From contig NZ_QQBI01000006.1 of assembly GCF_004302915.1 (NCBI RefSeq), positions 62,001 to 126,000 of the forward strand: a stretch of DNA of 64,000 bases. Direction: 5' to 3'. The notes under the pieces were generated by a model that did not search any database, was not told where the DNA came from, and saw only the letters and a program-made list of their open reading frames with translations. This stretch comes from Komagataeibacter xylinus (GTDB lineage Bacteria > Pseudomonadota > Alphaproteobacteria > Acetobacterales > Acetobacteraceae). Positions 22,234 to 32,911 of the stretch are shown here, one piece after another; positions within the stretch are counted from its first letter, which is position 1; each line of letters starts with the position of its first letter. A program made the position numbers and the translations under genes.

Positions 22234-22247
22234 AAAAACATGTTTTT
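22234..22247. promoter_or_regulatory. 14-bp perfect palindrome upstream of mannitol dehydrogenase
   Basis: AAAAACATGTTTTT is fully self-complementary and lies in the 244-bp gap between the divergent dnaB and mannitol dehydrogenase genes. Its position, 140 bp before one gene and 90 bp before the other, suits a regulator site. The regulator is unknown and chance cannot be excluded. Confidence 0.3.
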
Positions 22248-22387
22248 CGCCTCGCTCCGGGCCAACGCGCGGGGTTGCGCGCTTTTTGCCCATGCCCTGC
22301 AGGCGCACAGGCACCTGACGCGCAGGCGGGCGGGTTGCCGCATGGGTCTTTTCTGATTAGGCGTCGAAAAATCCTTTCCGTGGAAAT

Positions 22388-23875
22388 ATGGTCATGACCC
22401 CACTTAACAAGACATCCCTGCCCCACCTGCCGCCCGAGATCGTGGTACCTGCCTATGACCGCAGCAAGGTAACGCCCGGCATCGCGCATATCAGCGTTGG
22501 CAATTTTCATCGCGCGCATCAGGCCGTCTATATCGACCGTGTGCTGGCGCGCGCGGGCCAGGAAGGCTGGGGCCTGCTGGGCGTTGGCCTGATGGAAACC
22601 CCGCACGAGGCGCAGAAAGCGCAGGACATGGCAGCGCAGGATGGCCTGTATTCCCTGACCGAATGCGCGCCCGATGCGCCAAACGTGGTGCGCGTGATCG
22701 GCTCCATTACGGAATATATGTACGCCCCCGACGACCGGGCCGCCACCATCGCCCGCCTGGCCGACCCCGCTATCCGCATTGTCAGCCTGACCGTGACCGA
22801 GGGCGGCTATTACGTTGATGAAAATGGCGTCTTCCCCCTCGATCATCCCGTCATTGCCGAAGACCTGAAGCGCGATGTGCCGCACACGGTGTTCGGCCTG
22901 CTGACCGAGGCGCTGCGCCTGCGACGCGAGAACGGTGCGGGTCCGTTCACCATCCTGTCATGCGACAACCTGCCCCAGAACGGCCATGTGGCGCGCGCTG
23001 CCTTCCTCGGCTGGGCGCGGGCGCGTGATGCGGGACTGGCGCAGTGGATGGAGGAGAATGTCACCTTCCCCTGCACCATGGTGGACCGCATCACCCCCGC
23101 CGTGCACCCCGAGGATGTCAAACGCCTCGATGCCGAAAGCGGGCTTGATGACCGCATCCCCGTCTTCTGCGAGGATTTCATCCAGTGGGTCGTCGAGGAC
23201 AGGTTTTGCGCGGGCCGCCCGGAACTCGAGGCCGTGGGCGTGCAGTTTACCGATAATGTCGAGCCGTATGAGGCGGTGAAGCTGCACATGCTCAATGCCT
23301 CGCACTCGCTGCTCGGGCTTTCGGGCGTGCTGTCGGGTTACCGGTTTGTCAGCGAGATTATGCTCGACCTGAACGAGGTCTCCCTCGTCGAGCAGTATCT
23401 GGCCTTTGATGCCGAGCCCCTGCTGCACGCGCCGCCGGGCATGGCACTGCGGGAGTATGGCAGGCGTCTGCTGCACCGTTTCCGCAACAAGGCGATCAGC
23501 GACCAGTTGCTGCGCATTGCCTTTGACAGCACGTCCAAGCTGTCCATGTTCATCAGGAGCACCGCCATGGGCGTGATCGCCCATAACCGCCCGGTGGAGC
23601 GCATTGCCTTCGTGGTGGCCTGTTATGCGGAATATCTGCGCGGGCGTGACGACAAAGGCACAGTCTATGATGTGGTCGAGCCACACCTGACCGATGAAGA
23701 CCGCCTCAAAGCGGCCTCATCCAACCTAGAAGATGCGCTGGACATGACCGCCTTTGCAGGCTGGGACCTGCGGGAAAGTGCGGTTTTCGTGCAGCGCTAC
23801 CTGGCGTTGCGCCAGTCCCTGCGCGACCGGGGCACCCGCGCCACGCTGGCGGAGGTTGTATCCACCGGGGAATAG
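22388..23875 (+). CDS. long-chain mannitol 2-dehydrogenase / polyol dehydrogenase
   Basis: NAD(P)-dependent oxidation of a polyol such as D-mannitol to fructose (or the reverse), cytoplasmic, zinc-free. The 495-residue protein has the N-terminal Rossmann signature (GIAHISVGNFHRAHQAVYID near 31-50), a TVTEGGYY block, and the catalytic set Lys298, Asn303 and His306 in KLHMLNASHS. This matches the Pseudomonas fluorescens mannitol 2-dehydrogenase residues K295/N300/H303. Fructuronate reductase and arabinitol dehydrogenase share the fold, so substrate is probable, not certain. It stands just before the glucose dehydrogenase gene on the same strand. Confidence 0.85.
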   Translation: MVMTPLNKTSLPHLPPEIVVPAYDRSKVTPGIAHISVGNFHRAHQAVYIDRVLARAGQEGWGLLGVGLMETPHEAQKAQDMAAQDGLYSLTECAPDAPNVVRVIGSITEYMYAPDDRAATIARLADPAIRIVSLTVTEGGYYVDENGVFPLDHPVIAEDLKRDVPHTVFGLLTEALRLRRENGAGPFTILSCDNLPQNGHVARAAFLGWARARDAGLAQWMEENVTFPCTMVDRITPAVHPEDVKRLDAESGLDDRIPVFCEDFIQWVVEDRFCAGRPELEAVGVQFTDNVEPYEAVKLHMLNASHSLLGLSGVLSGYRFVSEIMLDLNEVSLVEQYLAFDAEPLLHAPPGMALREYGRRLLHRFRNKAISDQLLRIAFDSTSKLSMFIRSTAMGVIAHNRPVERIAFVVACYAEYLRGRDDKGTVYDVVEPHLTDEDRLKAASSNLEDALDMTAFAGWDLRESAVFVQRYLALRQSLRDRGTRATLAEVVSTGE

Positions 23876-24011
23876 CCGTTCACGGGGAGATGTAATCCCC
23901 TGAAATATTAAGACACACGTTTTATTCATAAGGTTGGGCTTGACCTGATGGCGTCTCCTACGTTTTCTCATTGAAAATGTTCGGACTGTATCACGGTAAT
24001 CAGGAAAACTT

Positions 24012-26402
24012 ATGAATAGCCTCATACGCTCGGCTCCCCTTCTCGCTGCGGCCATTGCCGTCTGCGCCCTGACAGGTCTCTACCTGCTGGGAGGCGGGCT
24101 ATGGCTGTGTCTCATCGGCGGCTCCTTTTATTATGTCATCGCTGGCATATTGCTGCTGGTCACGGCGGTGCTGCTGCTACGGCGGCAGGCCATGGCGCTC
24201 ACGGTCTATGCCGTGCTCCTGCTCGGCACGATGGTGTGGGCCGTGCAGGAAGCCGGGTTTGATTTCTGGGCGCTCGCACCGCGTGGCGATATTCTGGTGC
24301 CCATCGGCATCGTGCTTGCCCTGCCGTGGATAACGCGCCACCTGCAGCCTGCCAGCCCCGCCACCCGCCTGCCCCTGTTCGGCGCGATTGGCGCCGCCGT
24401 GGTCGTGGTGGGCGCGGCCCTGACACAGGACCCGCAGGACATCGCGGGCAGCCTGCCGCCCGTGGCAGAAAATGCCCCGGAGCCGGGCGATGCCCACCAG
24501 ATGCCCGATGAGGACTGGCAGGCCTATGGCCGTACCCAGTTTGGTGACCGGTTCTCCCCGCTCAAGCAGGTCAATGCCAGCAATGTCAGCAAGCTGAAGG
24601 TCGCCTGGACGTTCCGCACCGGCGACCTGCGCGGCCCCAACGACCCCGGTGAGATCACCGATGAGGTCACGCCCATCAAGATCCGTGATACGCTCTACCT
24701 GTGCACCCCCCACCAGATCCTGTTCGCGCTCGATGCAAAGACCGGCCAGCAGCGGTGGAAGTTCGACCCCAAGCTGGCCTACAACCCCACCTTCCAGCAT
24801 CTGACCTGCCGTGGCGTGTCCTATCATGAGGACAGGGCGGATGACGCGCAGGCGGCGGATGGGGCAGCAGCCCCGGCCGAATGCGCCCGCCGCATCTTCC
24901 TGCCCACCAATGATGGCCAGCTTTTCGCGCTCGATGCCGCAACCGGCGCGCGCTGCGCAAGCTTTGGCAATAATGGCGTGGTGAACCTGCAGGACGGCAT
25001 GCCGGTCAAGACGCTGGGCTTTTACGAGCCCACCTCCCCCCCGGTCGTGACCGATACCACCGTGATCGTGTCCGGCGCCGTGACCGACAACTACTCCACG
25101 CACGAGCCTTCAGGCGTGACACGCGGGTTCGACGTGCATACCGGCGCGCTGAAATGGGCGTTCGATCCCGGCAATCCCGACCCGAACGAGATGCCGTCCG
25201 AGCACCACACCTTCGTGCCCAACTCCCCCAATTCGTGGATCACGTCATCCTATGATGCCAAGCTCGACCTGATCTACATCCCCATGGGCGTGCAGACGCC
25301 CGATATCTGGGGCGGCAACCGCGGCGCCGATGCCGAGCGCTATGCAAGCTCCATCGTGGCGCTGAACGCTTCCACCGGCAAGCTGGTCTGGTCCTACCAG
25401 ACCGTGCACCACGACCTGTGGGACATGGACATCCCCGCCCAGCCCAGCCTGGTCGATATCCGCAACGAACAGGGCGAGGTCATTCCCACCCTGTATGCCC
25501 CGGCCAAGACCGGCAACATCTTCGTGCTCGACCGGCGTAACGGCCAGCTCGTGGTGCCCGCCCCCGAGCGCCCCGTGCCCCAGGGCGCAGCGCCGGGCGA
25601 TCACGTTTCGCCCACGCAGCCCTTCTCGCAGCTGACCTTCCGCCCCAGCAAGCTCCTGACCGATGCCGACATGTGGGGCGGCACGATGTATGACCAGCTG
25701 GTCTGCCGCATCATGTTCCACCGCCTGCGCTATGACGGCACGTTCACGCCGCCTTCGCTGCAGGGCACGCTGGTCTTCCCCGGCAATCTCGGCATGTTCG
25801 AGTGGGGCGGGCTTGCGGTCGACCCCGTGCGCCAGATCGCGATTGCCAACCCCATCGCCATTCCGTTCGTGTCCAGGCTGATCCCACGCGGGCCGAACAA
25901 CCCGGCAACGCCTGACAAGTCCCTGCCCTCGGGCTCGGAGAGTGGCGTGCAGCCGCAGTTTGGCGTGCCTTATGGCGTGGACCTGCATCCGTTCCTCTCG
26001 CCGTTCGGCCTGCCGTGCAAGCAGCCTGCCTGGGGCTACATGTCGGGCATCGACCTGCGCACCAACAAGATCGTGTGGAAGCACCGCAACGGCACGATCC
26101 GTGACAGCGCGCCGCTGCCCATGCCCATCAAGATGGGCGTGCCCAGCCTTGGCGGCCCGCTCACCACGGCAGGTGGCGTAGCCTTCCTCACCTCCACGCT
26201 CGATTACTACATCCGCGCCTATGACGTGACGAACGGCCAGGTGCTGTGGCAGGACCGCCTGCCCGCCGGTGGCCAGTCCACGCCCATGACCTATGCGGTC
26301 GATGGCAAGCAGTACATCGTCACCGCCGATGGCGGCCACGGGTCGTTCGGTACCAAGCTGGGCGACTACATCGTCGCCTACAGCCTGCCTGACGGAAACT
26401 GA
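24012..26402 (+). CDS. gcd: membrane-bound PQQ-dependent glucose dehydrogenase
   Basis: Oxidises D-glucose to glucono-delta-lactone on the periplasmic side and passes electrons to ubiquinone. The 796-residue protein equals E. coli Gcd in length. About five membrane segments fill residues 7-140, followed by the eight-bladed PQQ propeller with repeated tryptophan-docking motifs such as ALDAKTGQQRWKFD and ALNASTGKLVWSY. The PQQ/active-site stretch has PNSPNSWITSSYD and HHDLWDMDIPAQP. The functionally important C-terminal histidine (E. coli His775) is His776 in GGHGSFGTKLGDY. A strong terminator follows directly, so it is probably monocistronic. Confidence 0.95.
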   Translation: MNSLIRSAPLLAAAIAVCALTGLYLLGGGLWLCLIGGSFYYVIAGILLLVTAVLLLRRQAMALTVYAVLLLGTMVWAVQEAGFDFWALAPRGDILVPIGIVLALPWITRHLQPASPATRLPLFGAIGAAVVVVGAALTQDPQDIAGSLPPVAENAPEPGDAHQMPDEDWQAYGRTQFGDRFSPLKQVNASNVSKLKVAWTFRTGDLRGPNDPGEITDEVTPIKIRDTLYLCTPHQILFALDAKTGQQRWKFDPKLAYNPTFQHLTCRGVSYHEDRADDAQAADGAAAPAECARRIFLPTNDGQLFALDAATGARCASFGNNGVVNLQDGMPVKTLGFYEPTSPPVVTDTTVIVSGAVTDNYSTHEPSGVTRGFDVHTGALKWAFDPGNPDPNEMPSEHHTFVPNSPNSWITSSYDAKLDLIYIPMGVQTPDIWGGNRGADAERYASSIVALNASTGKLVWSYQTVHHDLWDMDIPAQPSLVDIRNEQGEVIPTLYAPAKTGNIFVLDRRNGQLVVPAPERPVPQGAAPGDHVSPTQPFSQLTFRPSKLLTDADMWGGTMYDQLVCRIMFHRLRYDGTFTPPSLQGTLVFPGNLGMFEWGGLAVDPVRQIAIANPIAIPFVSRLIPRGPNNPATPDKSLPSGSESGVQPQFGVPYGVDLHPFLSPFGLPCKQPAWGYMSGIDLRTNKIVWKHRNGTIRDSAPLPMPIKMGVPSLGGPLTTAGGVAFLTSTLDYYIRAYDVTNGQVLWQDRLPAGGQSTPMTYAVDGKQYIVTADGGHGSFGTKLGDYIVAYSLPDGN

Positions 26403-26409
26403 TGCCCGC

Positions 26410-26437
26410 GCCGGGGAAGGATTTTTCCTTCCCCGGC
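26410..26437 (+). terminator. terminator after gcd
   Basis: A perfect 12-bp stem (GCCGGGGAAGGA / TCCTTCCCCGGC) with a TTTT loop begins 8 bp after the gcd stop. It is very stable but lacks a clear U-tract. Confidence 0.75.
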
Positions 26438-26780
26438 TTGACATTGCCCGTCATATCTATATTCACCTGTATATAGATGCTGCTCATACAGGCCACCTTG
26501 CAAACCATTATCCACGGTTTTGCAGGGATTTTCTGCATTAAGTAGAAAAACAAATAAGTCTTATCATCGCTTTGATCTTACGCGCGCCCGAACGGCTTGA
26601 TTAGGAAACGGTAATACTAAAGTTTCCGCCGTGGCGCCGATGTTCCCGCACATCCGGCAGTTCCGGTGCTTCGGAGGGGGTGCAATGTTGCGCCGCCTCC
26701 TGTGTTTCGCGCCATGACGGCACTGGAACCGGGCGGATGATACGGGGTGATATGATGACTTTCACAACCGCGAGAACATC
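26438..26780 (+). promoter_or_regulatory. 343-bp leader of the molybdenum dehydrogenase operon
   Basis: A gene-free stretch between the gcd terminator and the cytochrome gene. TTGACA at 26438-26443 is a perfect -35 match, but no -10 of good fit stands at the usual distance. At 26455-26478 an 8-bp inverted repeat ATCTATAT / ATATAGAT with an 8-nt spacer could be an operator. The region is notably AT-rich against its surroundings up to about 26600. No small gene or riboswitch is recognised. Confidence 0.4.
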
Positions 26781-28109
26781 GTGATTAAACGTATTGCAGC
26801 AGCGATTGTGGGGATCGGTGTCGCCGGTGGCGTCGGGTTCCTGGCCTATGCATGGTATCCGGCCATTGCGCCGGTTGCACCGCCTCCTCCCTCCACCTTT
26901 ACCGCAGCCCAGATCGAGCGCGGGCGCGTGCTGGCCGCTGGCGGCTACTGCGCGGAGTGCCACACCCGCACCGATGGCGTGCGCGGCGTCGAGCTTGCAG
27001 GTGACTACAAGATGGACACGCCCTTTGGCGCCATCTTCTCCTCCAACATCACGCCTGACCCCGAGACGGGCATCGGCCGCTGGTCGGAGGCCGCCTTCAA
27101 GCGCGCCATGCGCAAGGGCATCTCGCGTGACGGCACGCAGCTCTTCCCCGCCTTCCCGTTCGATCATTTCACGCACATGACGGATGAGGACATCGACGCG
27201 GTCTACGCCTTCCTCATGACCCGCCAGCCGGTGCATTCGGTCAAGCGTGACAACACGGTGGGCTTCCCCTTCAACATCCGCCTCGAGCAGGCGGGCTGGA
27301 AACTCCTGTTCCTGCATGAAGGGCCGCTCAAGAACAACCCGAAGCAGGATGCCGAGTGGAACCGTGGCGCGTACTTCGCCGAAGGCCTAAGCCACTGCTC
27401 GGCATGCCACACGCCGCGTAACCTGATGGGTGCCGAGAAGGCCAGCGCGCCCTATGATGGCGCCCCGGTTGATAACTGGATCGCGCCCCCGCTCAATGAT
27501 CACAACCCGACCCCGGTCGTCTGGACCGAGGACGAGTATTTCAAATACCTGCGCTTTGGTTCCGCCCCGCTGCACGGCAGTGCCGCCGGCCCGATGTCGC
27601 CGGTGGTGCATGGCGGCCTGAGCGAGATGCCTGAATCCGACGTGCATGCCATCGCGCATTACCTGGCCGAGATCGACCATTCCGCCACCCGCGTCAGCCA
27701 GGACCCCAAGGCCATTGCCTGGGCCATGAAGGCCTCGATGAAGGATCTGGTCGGCCCGCAGGTCAACCCGAACGCCAAGCTCTATGCCGGCGCCTGTGCC
27801 GCGTGCCACGCCAATGCAGGCCCGCAGCCGGTTGAAGGCCGCCCCGACCTCGCGCTGAACAATGCGCTGTGGCTGGATGAGCCGACCAACCTGTTCCAGG
27901 TCATCCTGCGCGGGATTGGCACGACGGAAGGCATTTCCACGGTGTCCATGCCCAGTTTCTACCATTCCTTCTCGGATGCGGACCTGGCCCGGCTGGCAAC
28001 CTACCTGCGTGCGACCCGCACGACCCTGCCGCCGTGGACCGATCTGGAAAAGAAGGCAGCCGACGTGCGCAAGACCCTGCCCGCGCCACCTGTCGCGTCG
28101 TCCCATTGA
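26781..28109 (+). CDS. triheme cytochrome c subunit of membrane-bound dehydrogenase
   Basis: Membrane-anchored periplasmic electron carrier that passes electrons from the molybdenum dehydrogenase to ubiquinone. The 442-residue protein starts with GTG. A hydrophobic N-terminal helix (residues 3-25) is followed by a proline-rich linker. Three CxxCH haem sites stand at 57-61 (CAECH), 207-211 (CSACH) and 340-344 (CAACH). This is the arrangement of alcohol/aldehyde dehydrogenase cytochrome subunits of acetic acid bacteria. It is first in an operon; the 2Fe-2S subunit gene begins 21 bp later. Confidence 0.9.
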   Translation: MIKRIAAAIVGIGVAGGVGFLAYAWYPAIAPVAPPPPSTFTAAQIERGRVLAAGGYCAECHTRTDGVRGVELAGDYKMDTPFGAIFSSNITPDPETGIGRWSEAAFKRAMRKGISRDGTQLFPAFPFDHFTHMTDEDIDAVYAFLMTRQPVHSVKRDNTVGFPFNIRLEQAGWKLLFLHEGPLKNNPKQDAEWNRGAYFAEGLSHCSACHTPRNLMGAEKASAPYDGAPVDNWIAPPLNDHNPTPVVWTEDEYFKYLRFGSAPLHGSAAGPMSPVVHGGLSEMPESDVHAIAHYLAEIDHSATRVSQDPKAIAWAMKASMKDLVGPQVNPNAKLYAGACAACHANAGPQPVEGRPDLALNNALWLDEPTNLFQVILRGIGTTEGISTVSMPSFYHSFSDADLARLATYLRATRTTLPPWTDLEKKAADVRKTLPAPPVASSH

Positions 28110-28130
28110 GCTGAAAGACGGAGCTAGAAC

Positions 28131-28604
28131 ATGACGACCTTTCGCCTCAATGGACGGGACGTAACCGTTGACGTGCCGGATGATACCCCCCTGCTGTGGG
28201 TCATCCGTGACGAAGTAGGCCTGACCGGCACCAAATTCGGCTGCGGCATCGGCATGTGTGGTGCGTGCACCATCCATATCGGTGGCCGGGCCACCCGCTC
28301 GTGCGTGACGCCAGTCAGCGCGGCAGAAGGTGCCGACATCACCACGATCGAAGGCATCGACCCCGAGGGTAACCACCCCGTGCAGCAGGCCTGGCGCGAG
28401 ATCCAGGTACCGCAATGCGGCTACTGCCAGTCCGGGCAGATCATGCAGGCCGTGAGCCTGCTGAAGGATTACCCCTCTCCCACGGATGAGGAAATCGATG
28501 CCGTCATGGCGGGCAGCCTGTGCCGGTGCATGACCTACATTCGCATTCGTGAGGCCATCAAGAAGGCCGCGGCCAACGCACGCGGAGATGCATCAAATGG
28601 GTAG
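28131..28604 (+). CDS. 2Fe-2S subunit of xanthine-oxidase-family dehydrogenase
   Basis: Small iron-sulfur subunit linking the molybdenum centre to the cytochrome. The 157-residue protein has the plant-ferredoxin cluster ligands Cys38, Cys43, Cys46 and Cys58 (FGCGIGMCGACT). The second cluster uses Cys96, Cys99, Cys131 and Cys133 (QCGYCQSGQ, LCRCMTY). It has no signal peptide and presumably travels with the Tat-exported large subunit. It overlaps the next gene by 8 bp. Size and order resemble the AldF-type subunit of acetic acid bacterial aldehyde dehydrogenase. Confidence 0.93.
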   Translation: MTTFRLNGRDVTVDVPDDTPLLWVIRDEVGLTGTKFGCGIGMCGACTIHIGGRATRSCVTPVSAAEGADITTIEGIDPEGNHPVQQAWREIQVPQCGYCQSGQIMQAVSLLKDYPSPTDEEIDAVMAGSLCRCMTYIRIREAIKKAAANARGDASNG

Positions 28605-30918
28605 ATTAAACCGCTTCCGCCTGGGCAAGGACGGACGCCGCGAACAGAGCACCCTGTCGCGTCGCGGCTTTCTTGTCACCTCGCTGGGTGCCGGGGTCAT
28701 GTTCGGCTTCGCGCGCCCGGCCTCGGCCAACCAGATTTTCCCGCTCGACAAGGCGCTGCCCGGCGATGGCGCGTTCGAGCCGACCATCTGGTGCTCGATT
28801 GCGCCCGATGGCGAGATCACGGTCAACATCATCCGCGCGGAAATGGGCCAGCATATCGGCACGGCGCTTGCCCGCATCATCGCGGACGAGATGGAAGCCG
28901 ACTGGAGCAAGGTCCGCATCAACTACGTGGACACCGACCCCAAATGGGGCCTGATGGTGACCGGCGGCAGCTGGTCGGTATGGATGACGTGGGATGTGTT
29001 CCGCCAGGCTGGCGCCGCGACCCGCACCGCACTGGTCGAGGAAGCCGCCCGCCTGCTTGGCACGACACCCGACAAGTGCACGGTCGCCAATGGCATCGTG
29101 ACGGCTGGCACCAAGCAGATCAGCTTTGGCGATATCGTGGCCAAGGGCCATCCGTCGCATTCCTTCACGCCCGAGGAAATGGCCAAGCTGCCGCTCAAGC
29201 CCGCGAGCGAACGCCGCCTGATCGGCAATGCCGAGATCAAGGCGCTGGACATTCCGGCCAAGACCAACGGCACCGCCATCTACGGCATCGACGTCAAGGT
29301 GGAGGGCATGGTCTATGCCCGCCCCAAGATGCCGCCCACCCGCTATGGCTCGAAGGTGCGCTCCGTTGATGATACGGACGCCAAGAAGATCAAGGGCTAC
29401 GAGCGTTACCTGATCATCGAGGATCCGTCCGAGGTGGTGCAGGGCTGGGTCGTGGTGCTGGCCAAGACCTACAGCGCCGCCATCCGCGCGGCAGATGCGC
29501 TGAAGGTCGAGTGGACACCGGGCGAGACCATCCACACATCCGAGGCCGACATCCAGGACCGTGGCCGCGAGCTGATCAAGAACAAGGATGGCGGCGTCTA
29601 CATCTTCAATGATGACGGCGTGGACCAGGCCTTCAGTGGCGCGCATACGGTCATGGAGCAGGAATATACCTGTGCATCCGTGCTGCACTACCAGCTTGAG
29701 CCGACCAATGCAGTCGCCTTCGAGAAGGACGGCGTGTACGAGATCCATGCCGGCAACCAGTGGCAGAGCCTGATCCTGCCCACGCTGGCCAAGGCGCTGC
29801 AGGTGCCCGAGAGCAAGGTGATCCTGCGCAGCTACCTGCTTGGCGGGGGCTTTGGCCGCCGCCTCAACGGTGACTACATGATTCCCGCCGCCCTTGCGTC
29901 GAAGGCGCTTGGCGGCAAGCCGGTCAAGCTGATCCTGACGCGCTCGGACGACATGCAGTTCGATTCCTTCCGCTCGCCTTCCGTCCAGCGCGTGCGCATG
30001 GCGTTTGATGGCAGCGACAGGATCACGGGCATGGACTACCAGGCCGCCGCAGGCTGGCCCACGGGTGTCATGGCCGAAGCCTTCATGGAAAAGGGCGTGG
30101 ACGGCAAGCCTTATGACCAGTTCGCCATCGCCGGTGGCGATCACTGGTACGAGGTTGGCGCCTTCCGGGTGCGCGCGCTGCGCAACGACCTGGCGGAAAA
30201 GACCTTCCGCCCGGGCTGGCTGCGTTCGGTCAGCCCCGGCTGGACCAGCTGGGGGGTCGAGTGCTTCCTCGATGAGGTCGCGCACCGCCAGAAAAAAGAC
30301 CCCGCCCAGTTCCGCCTTGACCTGCTGACCGCACAGGGCCGCAACAAGGGCGAGGCGCCGGATTCCGTGGGTGGCGCGCTGCGTCAGGCTGCTGTTGTCC
30401 GTCGCCTGATGGAGAAGTCGAACTGGGGCAAGACCACCCTGCCCAAGGATACCGCACTCGGCCTTGCCACCACGGCAGGGCAGGAACGTGGCATGCCGAC
30501 CTGGATCGGCTGCGTGGCACAGGTGCATGTCGACCGTAGCACCGGCGTGGTCACGTGCCAGAAGCTGACCATCGTGGTTGATGCGGGCACCGTGGTCGAC
30601 CCTGATGGCGCCAAGGCCCAGACCGAGGGTGCGGCGCTGTGGGGCCTGAGCATGGTCCTGTTCGAGAACACGGAAATCGTGAACGGCCTGCCCGTGGACC
30701 GGAACCTGAACACCTATACCCCGCTGCGTATTGCCGATACGCCGGAGATGGACATCGAGTTCCTGCCCAGCACCGAAAAGCCCATGGGCCTTGGTGAGCC
30801 GGGCACGACGGTGGTGGGGCCCGCCATTGGCAACGCCATCTTCAACGCCGTGGGCGTGCGCCTGCGCCATATGCCGGTGCGCCCGGCCGATGTGCTGCGC
30901 GGTTTGCAGGGAAGCTGA
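28597..30918 (+). CDS. molybdopterin-binding large subunit of membrane-bound (aldehyde) dehydrogenase, Tat-exported
   Basis: Catalytic subunit of a xanthine-oxidase-family periplasmic dehydrogenase. I start it at the ATG at 28597, behind GGAG (773 residues); the frame opens further upstream inside the 2Fe-2S gene. A Tat signal SRRGFLVTSLGAGVMFGFA (21-39) ends at ...PASA. Molybdopterin motif GGGFGRR and the active-site Glu734 in GLGEPGTT are present. With the 17-kDa Fe-S protein and the triheme cytochrome this fits the AldFGH aldehyde dehydrogenase of acetic acid bacteria, or the related IorAB-type oxidoreductases. The physiological substrate is inferred. A strong bidirectional terminator follows. 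Confidence 0.9.
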   Translation: MGRLNRFRLGKDGRREQSTLSRRGFLVTSLGAGVMFGFARPASANQIFPLDKALPGDGAFEPTIWCSIAPDGEITVNIIRAEMGQHIGTALARIIADEMEADWSKVRINYVDTDPKWGLMVTGGSWSVWMTWDVFRQAGAATRTALVEEAARLLGTTPDKCTVANGIVTAGTKQISFGDIVAKGHPSHSFTPEEMAKLPLKPASERRLIGNAEIKALDIPAKTNGTAIYGIDVKVEGMVYARPKMPPTRYGSKVRSVDDTDAKKIKGYERYLIIEDPSEVVQGWVVVLAKTYSAAIRAADALKVEWTPGETIHTSEADIQDRGRELIKNKDGGVYIFNDDGVDQAFSGAHTVMEQEYTCASVLHYQLEPTNAVAFEKDGVYEIHAGNQWQSLILPTLAKALQVPESKVILRSYLLGGGFGRRLNGDYMIPAALASKALGGKPVKLILTRSDDMQFDSFRSPSVQRVRMAFDGSDRITGMDYQAAAGWPTGVMAEAFMEKGVDGKPYDQFAIAGGDHWYEVGAFRVRALRNDLAEKTFRPGWLRSVSPGWTSWGVECFLDEVAHRQKKDPAQFRLDLLTAQGRNKGEAPDSVGGALRQAAVVRRLMEKSNWGKTTLPKDTALGLATTAGQERGMPTWIGCVAQVHVDRSTGVVTCQKLTIVVDAGTVVDPDGAKAQTEGAALWGLSMVLFENTEIVNGLPVDRNLNTYTPLRIADTPEMDIEFLPSTEKPMGLGEPGTTVVGPAIGNAIFNAVGVRLRHMPVRPADVLRGLQGS

Positions 30919-30940
30919 TACCGCGCATCCTGATGCACTG

Positions 30941-30978
30941 AAAAAGCCCGGCATGCGCCTTGCATGCCGGGCTTTTTT
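30941..30978. terminator. bidirectional intrinsic terminator
   Basis: A 16-bp perfect stem (AAAAAGCCCGGCATGC and its complement) with a 5-nt loop, followed by a T-run on the plus strand and on the minus strand by the complement of the A-run. It lies between the Mo dehydrogenase operon and the convergent DUF3429 gene. It is the clearest intrinsic terminator in the window. Confidence 0.95.
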
Positions 30979-30996
30979 CATGGCCTGCGCATTCCT

Positions 30997-31482
30997 TCAG
31001 CTACCGGGACGCATGCCCATGCACGCTGCCAGGATCGCCACGAAGCATAACTCCGCCAGGCAGATGACAAACCACTGCACCGTCATGTAGCCCCGTGGCA
31101 TGGCGCCACGCCGCCAGGCCATGCGTTCCACCACGACTGTTGCGGCAAAGCCTGCGATCAGCGTCATGAGCCCGGCAAGTTCCTGCACGGTGGCGGCGCA
31201 CAGCCCGATCCAGCCAACAAAGGCCGGCAGGCCGCCGAGCGCAAGCCGCAGGTTGGTCAGGCGCTGCGTGCCGCCTGCGGGTATGATGTCAGGCTGCTCC
31301 AGCGCCAGCCCCCAGTGCACCGCGCCGAGGAAGGACAGCATCACCGCACCATAGCCCACGGCGGCGGTGAGCAGGCGTGGCGTATGGTCGGGCGAAAGGA
31401 ACAGGATTGCACAGGTGCAGCCAAACAGTGGCAGCAGGCTGGCCAGGGCAGTGACGATGGCAAGCAGCGGCAGGCGTTTCAC
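30997..31482 (-). CDS. DUF3429-family small membrane protein
   Basis: A 161-residue inner-membrane protein of unknown function with about five membrane segments. It has the family-like HWGLALEQPD stretch after a helix. The start is the GTG at 31482, 8 nt behind AGGAGA. The open frame continues upstream but would run through the start of enolase, so that longer reading is rejected. It is divergent from eno (139-bp gap) and convergent with the dehydrogenase operon. Confidence 0.75.
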   Translation of the reverse strand: MKRLPLLAIVTALASLLPLFGCTCAILFLSPDHTPRLLTAAVGYGAVMLSFLGAVHWGLALEQPDIIPAGGTQRLTNLRLALGGLPAFVGWIGLCAATVQELAGLMTLIAGFAATVVVERMAWRRGAMPRGYMTVQWFVICLAELCFVAILAACMGMRPGS

Positions 31483-31534
31483 GGCGGGGTCTCCTAATAT
31501 CTTGTGCTGGGTTGCATACCCTACTCTGGCGTGA

Positions 31535-32902
<1,368 letters not shown>

Positions 32903-32911
32903 CACGCCGGC

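Noticed and set aside
28606-30981. 791-residue open frame on the minus strand
   Set aside because: Exactly antisense to the molybdopterin subunit gene; histidine- and alanine-rich shadow frame without motifs.
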